A program made the position numbers and the translations under genes. The notes under the pieces are model-generated. The model saw nothing but the letters and a program-made list of their open reading frames with translations, had not been told where the DNA came from and did no database searches. From Sinorhizobium numidicum (GTDB lineage Bacteria > Pseudomonadota > Alphaproteobacteria > Rhizobiales > Rhizobiaceae): a stretch of 64,000 nucleotides of DNA. Where the stretch lies: positions 372,001 through 436,000 of the forward strand of contig NZ_CP120367.1 in the NCBI RefSeq assembly GCF_029892045.1. The letters run 5' to 3'. Every line of letters starts with the position of its first letter. The first letter of the stretch is position 1. Positions 59,735 to 64,000 of this stretch are shown here, piece after piece.

Positions 59735-61349
59735 GGTCGGCGAGCATCTCCTTTAGTCTCGACCCAAGCTCGTTGAGGTCTTTAGCGGCCTCTTCTGCCT
59801 GTCTGATCGCCGAGAGATTCTGGCTGCTCGTCTGTTCGATGTAATGCATTGCGTCGTGTATCTGCTTCATGCCTGCCTTCTGCTGGCCGGCCGAGGCTGC
59901 GATCTGTGCAACCGAGCGGGCTGAATCCGCGATAATCGCTTCCAACTGCCGGATCGTCTCACCCGCTTCATTCACCGTCTCGAGGGCGCGGCCGACGCTC
60001 TTATTTCCTTCCTCAGCGCCGACGACTGCGGCATTGGTCGATTTTTGAATTTCCATCAGAATTCGCCGGACTCTCGTGGTGGCGGATTTGGACTGGTCGG
60101 CAAGCGTTCTGATCTCGCTGGCGACGACGTTGAAGCCCCTGCCGTGGTCGCCGGCACGGGAAGCCTCGATCGCGGCGTTCAGCGCCAGGAGGTTGGTCTG
60201 ATCGGCGATCTCCGCAACAACCGAGACGATCTCGCCTATTTCCACACTGTTTTCCACGAGCGACAGGATGTCGCCGGCGATCGCTTCCGTCCGTGCGCTG
60301 ACCGTATTCATTGCCACGACCGTGTCGTCGAGTGCCTTGCGTCCTTCGCTACTGACCTTGACGGCGGTGTCGTAGGAGCCAGCCACCTGCTGAGCGCGCT
60401 GCGCCGCCTGTTCCGCCGTTTGCAGCACCTCGTCGACGCTGGTTACGGTTTCGGCGACGGCCGAGGATTGCTCGCGCATTCCCTCGACCTGCTGCGTCGT
60501 TCCGGCCAGAATCTCGGCTGCCGAGGATGAAAGATGCTGCGCCGTTTCCGAGATCGTCGCGAGCAGTTCCTCCAAGTGTTTTCGGTCTGCCCTTTCGTTC
60601 TCGATCATGCCGGCGAGCTTCGCCGTCATCTCGTTGAATGACGAACCAAGAAACGCCAATTCGTCGCGGCCCTCCACGATAGCTTTCTGAGCCAGATCGC
60701 CGCCACTGACTTTTTCCGCCACGCCAGCGAGAGCACGCGTGCGGAGGGCAAAACGACGGACGACCCGAAGGACGAGAACAAGCAGGGTTAAGGCCAGCCC
60801 GGATAAGCCTAACTGCAGCATCTGGGATCGTTTTAGGCTGATCGCAGCCGTCTGCTCGATCATGTCGATCTTTTCGTTGATTTCGGCTGCGTAGGTGCGG
60901 ATCTGACGGTCGAGCTCGTCGAGCGCGGCTTGGCTTGGCGGCGTCTGGGCAGTTGTTCTCTCAAGAGCGGGTCTCACTTGTTGCAGCCAGCGCTGCCGAA
61001 GTTGCTCCAACTGCTGAAGAGCTTTCGGGTCGGTCTCTGGCGGAAGCCCAAGGGATTTGTCGCCATCGATCAGTCTAGAGAGCATATGCTCATTGCGGTG
61101 CATCAGGTCACGAAGTTCCGCTACGGCCGCTGCCCAATTCGGGTCCTCGGGGCGGGGCAGGCGTCCCGCCAGATAAAGCATCTGGTAGAAGATGCGCTCC
61201 TTGCTGAGCGAGGCGGCGGCAGCGAGGTCTGCGCGCACCCTTTCCAAGGCTACGAAGCTCGATCCGACGACGAGGGCGGATACCGCCATGAAAAGCAGCA
61301 TTGCAAAACCCAGCTTGCCGTAGAGGCCTCTCGCCCATGGGAACCTCAT
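59724..61349 (-). CDS. Methyl-accepting chemotaxis protein
   Basis: A 541-residue receptor: first membrane helix at about 14-33, a periplasmic helical domain (about 34-180; [20 protein letters not shown]), a second helix ([20 protein letters not shown]), HAMP domain ([20 protein letters not shown]) and a cytoplasmic signalling domain with the hairpin [20 protein letters not shown]. No CheR-binding pentapeptide is seen at the C-terminus (it ends LADHGN). ATGA overlap with cheW. Confidence 0.93.
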   Translation of the reverse strand: MRFPWARGLYGKLGFAMLLFMAVSALVVGSSFVALERVRADLAAAASLSKERIFYQMLYLAGRLPRPEDPNWAAAVAELRDLMHRNEHMLSRLIDGDKSLGLPPETDPKALQQLEQLRQRWLQQVRPALERTTAQTPPSQAALDELDRQIRTYAAEINEKIDMIEQTAAISLKRSQMLQLGLSGLALTLLVLVLRVVRRFALRTRALAGVAEKVSGGDLAQKAIVEGRDELAFLGSSFNEMTAKLAGMIENERADRKHLEELLATISETAQHLSSSAAEILAGTTQQVEGMREQSSAVAETVTSVDEVLQTAEQAAQRAQQVAGSYDTAVKVSSEGRKALDDTVVAMNTVSARTEAIAGDILSLVENSVEIGEIVSVVAEIADQTNLLALNAAIEASRAGDHGRGFNVVASEIRTLADQSKSATTRVRRILMEIQKSTNAAVVGAEEGNKSVGRALETVNEAGETIRQLEAIIADSARSVAQIAASAGQQKAGMKQIHDAMHYIEQTSSQNLSAIRQAEEAAKDLNELGSRLKEMLADHGN

Positions 61350-61996
61350 TGAAGCTCATCCTTTTCCCTCGCGTCGCCGGCGGCGATCTCCTCGCCCTCC
61401 AAAAAGAACCTTGGGTCGTTAAGAAAGAGGTCACCGTCGAGAACCACTGTCCCATCGCTCGTCATTGCGCGACCCCAGTCGCCGTCGCTGCCGTCGCCAT
61501 GTGCGGGGAGCATGTCCTCCGGCGAGAGCTCCGTTACCTCCGGCATGCTCTCCGACAGGATTAGGAACTCGGGCTGCGTTTCACCGCAGACAACCGCCCA
61601 GTCGGCAGTCGCCGGAATATCCCGTTGCAATTCGAGCAGACCGCGCAGATCGAATACTGGAAGCAATTGGCCGCGCAAATCATAAAGGCCGAAGACATAG
61701 GCAGGCATGCCCGGAAGTGGGCTGACACGTGCTTTCGAAATGATCTCGCAAATATAACGTGTATCTACCGCGAATCGGCGCTCCGAAAGGACGAAGGATA
61801 CGACGCCCGCTAAGCGCTCGCCCTCGCCAGCCGCTGGCTCAGGTCCGGGCAAGGACGGGTGCCGCTCGCCGCTTGCACCAGCGTCGTGCTCAGCCGATTC
61901 CAGAAGTGCCTCAGTCTGTTCGATTGCCGCTGACATGCGTCGCCTGACGGCCGCCCAGTCGATGACGTTGTTAGCTGCTTTGGAGTGGGTGGTCAT
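61346..61996 (-). CDS. cheW: CheW-type coupling protein with N- and C-terminal extensions
   Basis: A 216-residue adaptor: CheW domain at about 55-150 ([45 protein letters not shown]). It has a 50-residue Ala/Glu-rich N-terminal extension and an acidic C-terminus ([14 protein letters not shown]), longer than typical CheW. ATG 61996 has GGAGG and overlaps the cheR stop (ATGA). Confidence 0.9.
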   Translation of the reverse strand: MTTHSKAANNVIDWAAVRRRMSAAIEQTEALLESAEHDAGASGERHPSLPGPEPAAGEGERLAGVVSFVLSERRFAVDTRYICEIISKARVSPLPGMPAYVFGLYDLRGQLLPVFDLRGLLELQRDIPATADWAVVCGETQPEFLILSESMPEVTELSPEDMLPAHGDGSDGDWGRAMTSDGTVVLDGDLFLNDPRFFLEGEEIAAGDAREKDELQ

Positions 61997-63366
61997 TGCG
62001 CCTCCAAACGTCGCCACAGGTCCGCGATCTCCCGCCTGGCGAGCGCCACAAGATGTCCGGACGCTTCATCGGACAGCGAAACGGGTTCATGCGGCGGTCG
62101 GGAAAGACAAAGTGAGAGCGCGGTTTCGAAGGCATGCAGCGCTGCCGGCGCATCGCTCTCCTTGAGGCAGACGCCTAGGTAGAACTGGGGTGCCGCGAGC
62201 GTTGTGTCCAGATAGATGACGCGCCGCAAGGCGGCCGCAGCCTCTTCAGTCGATCGCTCGCCCAGAAATGAGAGGCCCTGCAGGTAGTGCAATTCGGCCG
62301 AGAGGGGATGGGCTTCGATCGCTTCTTCCGCGAGCTGAGCGGCACTGCGGATATCGCCCCGGCGCAGAAGGGTCCGAATCTTGCGGGCAATCGAGTTGGC
62401 CCGGTCGTCATGAGCCGAGTCTGGCGCATGAGGGGAGTGGCCCGGAGTGGGCGGGATCTCGCTTAGCGCACGTTTTGCCCGGCGCGCTGAAACAGGCCCG
62501 GTAGCGGCGATGAGGCTGTTGTTGGCCTGCCGCGGGGCCTCCAAGGGACGCCGATAAACCACGCCTGCAGATGTGATCGAAGTCTCGAACGGTGCATGCT
62601 TCCAAAGCGGGGGATCGGCTGGAGCGGTCAGCAGCCAACCTCCCTTCGTCAGGCAGGCATACAACTGAAGCGCGATGCGCTGGACTGCGGCCGCGTCAAG
62701 ATAGACGAGCACGTTGCGGCAAAGGATCAGGTCGAAATCGGAGAGACCTTTATCAGGTGCCGGAAGCGCGTCGGCTCCAAGAGTGTGGTGCGTGAAGCTC
62801 AGCCGACGCGCCAAATCACTCTTCAGCCGAAACCGCGCTCCGTGCTTAGAAAAGTACCTTTCCTTCAGAATTTTGTCCGTATTTCTCAGAGACCATTCGC
62901 TGTAATCACCCTTCATGGCGTCGGCGAGCGCGTTGCGGGATATATCGGATGCGGCTATCCGCGCATCTTCCGTAAGGCCATCTTCTTCGCAGAGAATGGC
63001 AAGCGAGTAGGGTTCTTCCCCTTTCGCGCAGCCGGCGCTCCACATCCGGAACGGCAAGCCCTGAGATCGGCTCCGGCGCAATTGCGGAAGAACCGTGCGT
63101 CTGACGAAGTCAAACTGGGCAGGACCGCGGAAGAAATAGCTTTCCCCAACAGTGACCTCGTCCACGAGCTCGTCTGTCAAATTCTGGTTTGTGTCGATCT
63201 GCTCAAGGAGGAGCCGGAGATCGTCGATGCCGCGCCGGGCCATCACCCGGCGGATTGCCGTGCCAGCAGCTTCTTCCCGGGATTGCGAAAGGCTCAGCCC
63301 CAGCTTCTCTGCTATCGCGGTAACGAGAACGGCGAACTGGACAGAATTTGCGCTTTTGACCTTCAC
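61993..63366 (-). CDS. cheR: Chemotaxis methyltransferase CheR with C-terminal TPR region
   Basis: A 457-residue protein: CheR N-terminal helices, TVGESYFFRGPAQFDFVRRT, SAM-binding FRMWSAGCAKGEEPYSLAIL, DLILCRNVLVYLD, and a C-terminal TPR-like part (about 330-457; AAQLAEEAIEAHPLSAELHY, AAAALRRVIYLDTTLAAPQF). The GTG at 63366 with GGCGGGGG upstream is preferred; 31 more codons are open upstream. CheR proteins with TPR repeats belong to alternative chemosensory systems such as Wsp. First gene of the operon. Confidence 0.9.
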   Translation of the reverse strand: MKVKSANSVQFAVLVTAIAEKLGLSLSQSREEAAGTAIRRVMARRGIDDLRLLLEQIDTNQNLTDELVDEVTVGESYFFRGPAQFDFVRRTVLPQLRRSRSQGLPFRMWSAGCAKGEEPYSLAILCEEDGLTEDARIAASDISRNALADAMKGDYSEWSLRNTDKILKERYFSKHGARFRLKSDLARRLSFTHHTLGADALPAPDKGLSDFDLILCRNVLVYLDAAAVQRIALQLYACLTKGGWLLTAPADPPLWKHAPFETSITSAGVVYRRPLEAPRQANNSLIAATGPVSARRAKRALSEIPPTPGHSPHAPDSAHDDRANSIARKIRTLLRRGDIRSAAQLAEEAIEAHPLSAELHYLQGLSFLGERSTEEAAAALRRVIYLDTTLAAPQFYLGVCLKESDAPAALHAFETALSLCLSRPPHEPVSLSDEASGHLVALARREIADLWRRLEAQ

Positions 63367-63546
63367 AACGTACCCCCGCCGGTAGATGCGGGATTCGCGG
63401 CGGCAACTGCCCGGCAGGGTCTGACGTTTGCAAGGGTTTGGCGCATTCTCGTTCCACATCCATTTCGCTCAACTATCGTAACTACGTCCTCGCAACGATT
63501 CGGGCTATTCGGCCGGATGGCTTAGAAAGCGGCCTAGCCGACCGGA

Positions 63547-64000
63547 CTAGCGCGAGCCTCTTTCGGCCATGGGCAACAGACGAGCGCCGGCCGCGGCAGC
63601 CTCCTGGCGGTTTCTCACCCGAAGGCTGCGGAAGAGCGCCGCCATATGGATCTTTACGGTTCCCTCGCCGAGGCGAAGCTTGCGGGCAATTTCCTTGTTC
63701 GAGAAGCCCTGGACGAGAAGCAATAGGACTTCGCGTTGCCTAGGGGTGAGGAATTCGACAGCCCGATGGACAAGCTCTTCGGGGCGCCCTTTCGTGGCCG
63801 GAGCCGACTCCATCTCCTGCGAAGGGGCGGTGCGGCCAGCCAACGAGGGCGGTACATAGATCGCGCCGCTCAAAATGGCGCGGATCGCTTCGGCAAGATC
63901 GTTTGCGCCGAGCCCTTTCGGCACATAGCCGTTTATGCCCGCAGACAAGGCAGACAAGATGTCCGAACGGCGTGATGACGCCGAGACGACGGCAACTTTC
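63547..64000 (-). CDS. LuxR-family response regulator, partial (N-terminus beyond the right edge)
   Basis: About 150 C-terminal residues lie in the window. They start in a receiver domain (VAVVSASSRRSDILSALSAG, then INGYVPKGLGANDLAEAI with the conserved Lys) and end in a LuxR helix-turn-helix (FLTPRQREVLLLLVQGFSNK, EIARKLRLGEGTVKIHMAAL). The gene ends 180 bases before the cheR start on the same strand. It may be the output regulator of the che operon, or belong to another system outside the window. Confidence 0.88.
   Translation of the reverse strand, partial: KVAVVSASSRRSDILSALSAGINGYVPKGLGANDLAEAIRAILSGAIYVPPSLAGRTAPSQEMESAPATKGRPEELVHRAVEFLTPRQREVLLLLVQGFSNKEIARKLRLGEGTVKIHMAALFRSLRVRNRQEAAAAGARLLPMAERGSR

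Overview
The window looks like DNA of an alphaproteobacterium of the Rhizobiales, most likely Sinorhizobium/Ensifer or a close relative. The reasons are the high GC content, dense ATGA-coupled operons of ABC importers for unusual carbon and nitrogen sources, Rhizobiales-type small proteins, and a Tad pilus locus followed by an accessory chemotaxis operon. I recall a similar Tad/che neighbourhood on a Sinorhizobium megaplasmid. No rRNA, tRNA, replication or ribosomal genes were seen, which fits a secondary replicon, but that is inference.

Layout. (1) 1-10.9 kb: an oligopeptide-type ABC importer operon ending in a four-carbon-acid-sugar kinase cut by the left edge, divergent from a DapA-like aldolase, a frameshifted BNR sialidase, an iron-type alcohol dehydrogenase and PdxA2. 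This is a catabolic locus for an acid sugar or conjugate. (2) 11.2-12.5 kb: a small exported protein and a Xre/RES toxin-antitoxin pair. (3) 12.7-20 kb: a BMP-family (nucleoside-type) importer with an amidase and a cytosine-deaminase-like amidohydrolase, probably for an N-heterocycle. (4) 20.3-22.3 kb: an AsnB-type asparagine synthetase. (5) 22.9-31.1 kb: a LacI regulator with tandem operators, a ribose-type importer, and an uncommon enzyme set: phosphotriesterase-like hydrolase, GATase-like protein, PfkB kinase, BtpA protein and TenA protein. This is the best candidate for an undescribed pathway. (6) 31.2-37.4 kb: small stress-type genes and a graveyard of relics (LigD fragment, SRPBCC gene with an amber codon, ProW-type permease) around an intact FAD/Rieske oxidoreductase.

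(7) 37.5-47.1 kb: a Tad/Flp pilus locus (TadG-like, CpaA, CpaB, a CpaE-TadE fusion, TadE, CpaC N-domain protein, Flp pilin with its own terminator, CpaF, TadB, TadC). It has no secretin and no CpaD. (8) 47.5-56.2 kb: an accessory segment bounded by two almost identical ~400-bp direct repeats. Each repeat carries the same 80-residue twin-arginine, Gly/Lys-rich peptide gene and its terminator. Between them lie tiny orphan genes, phage-type remnants (primase/helicase C-terminus, HNH fragment), an Asp/Arg-rich exported protein and several strong hairpins. (9) 56.5-64 kb: a chemosensory operon cheR-cheW-mcp-cheA(REC)-cheB, with a LuxR-type response regulator running off the right edge.

Most start codons were moved inward from the longest open frame where a Shine-Dalgarno sequence, a signal peptide or gene coupling indicated it. 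All family assignments come from reading motifs, not from database searches.
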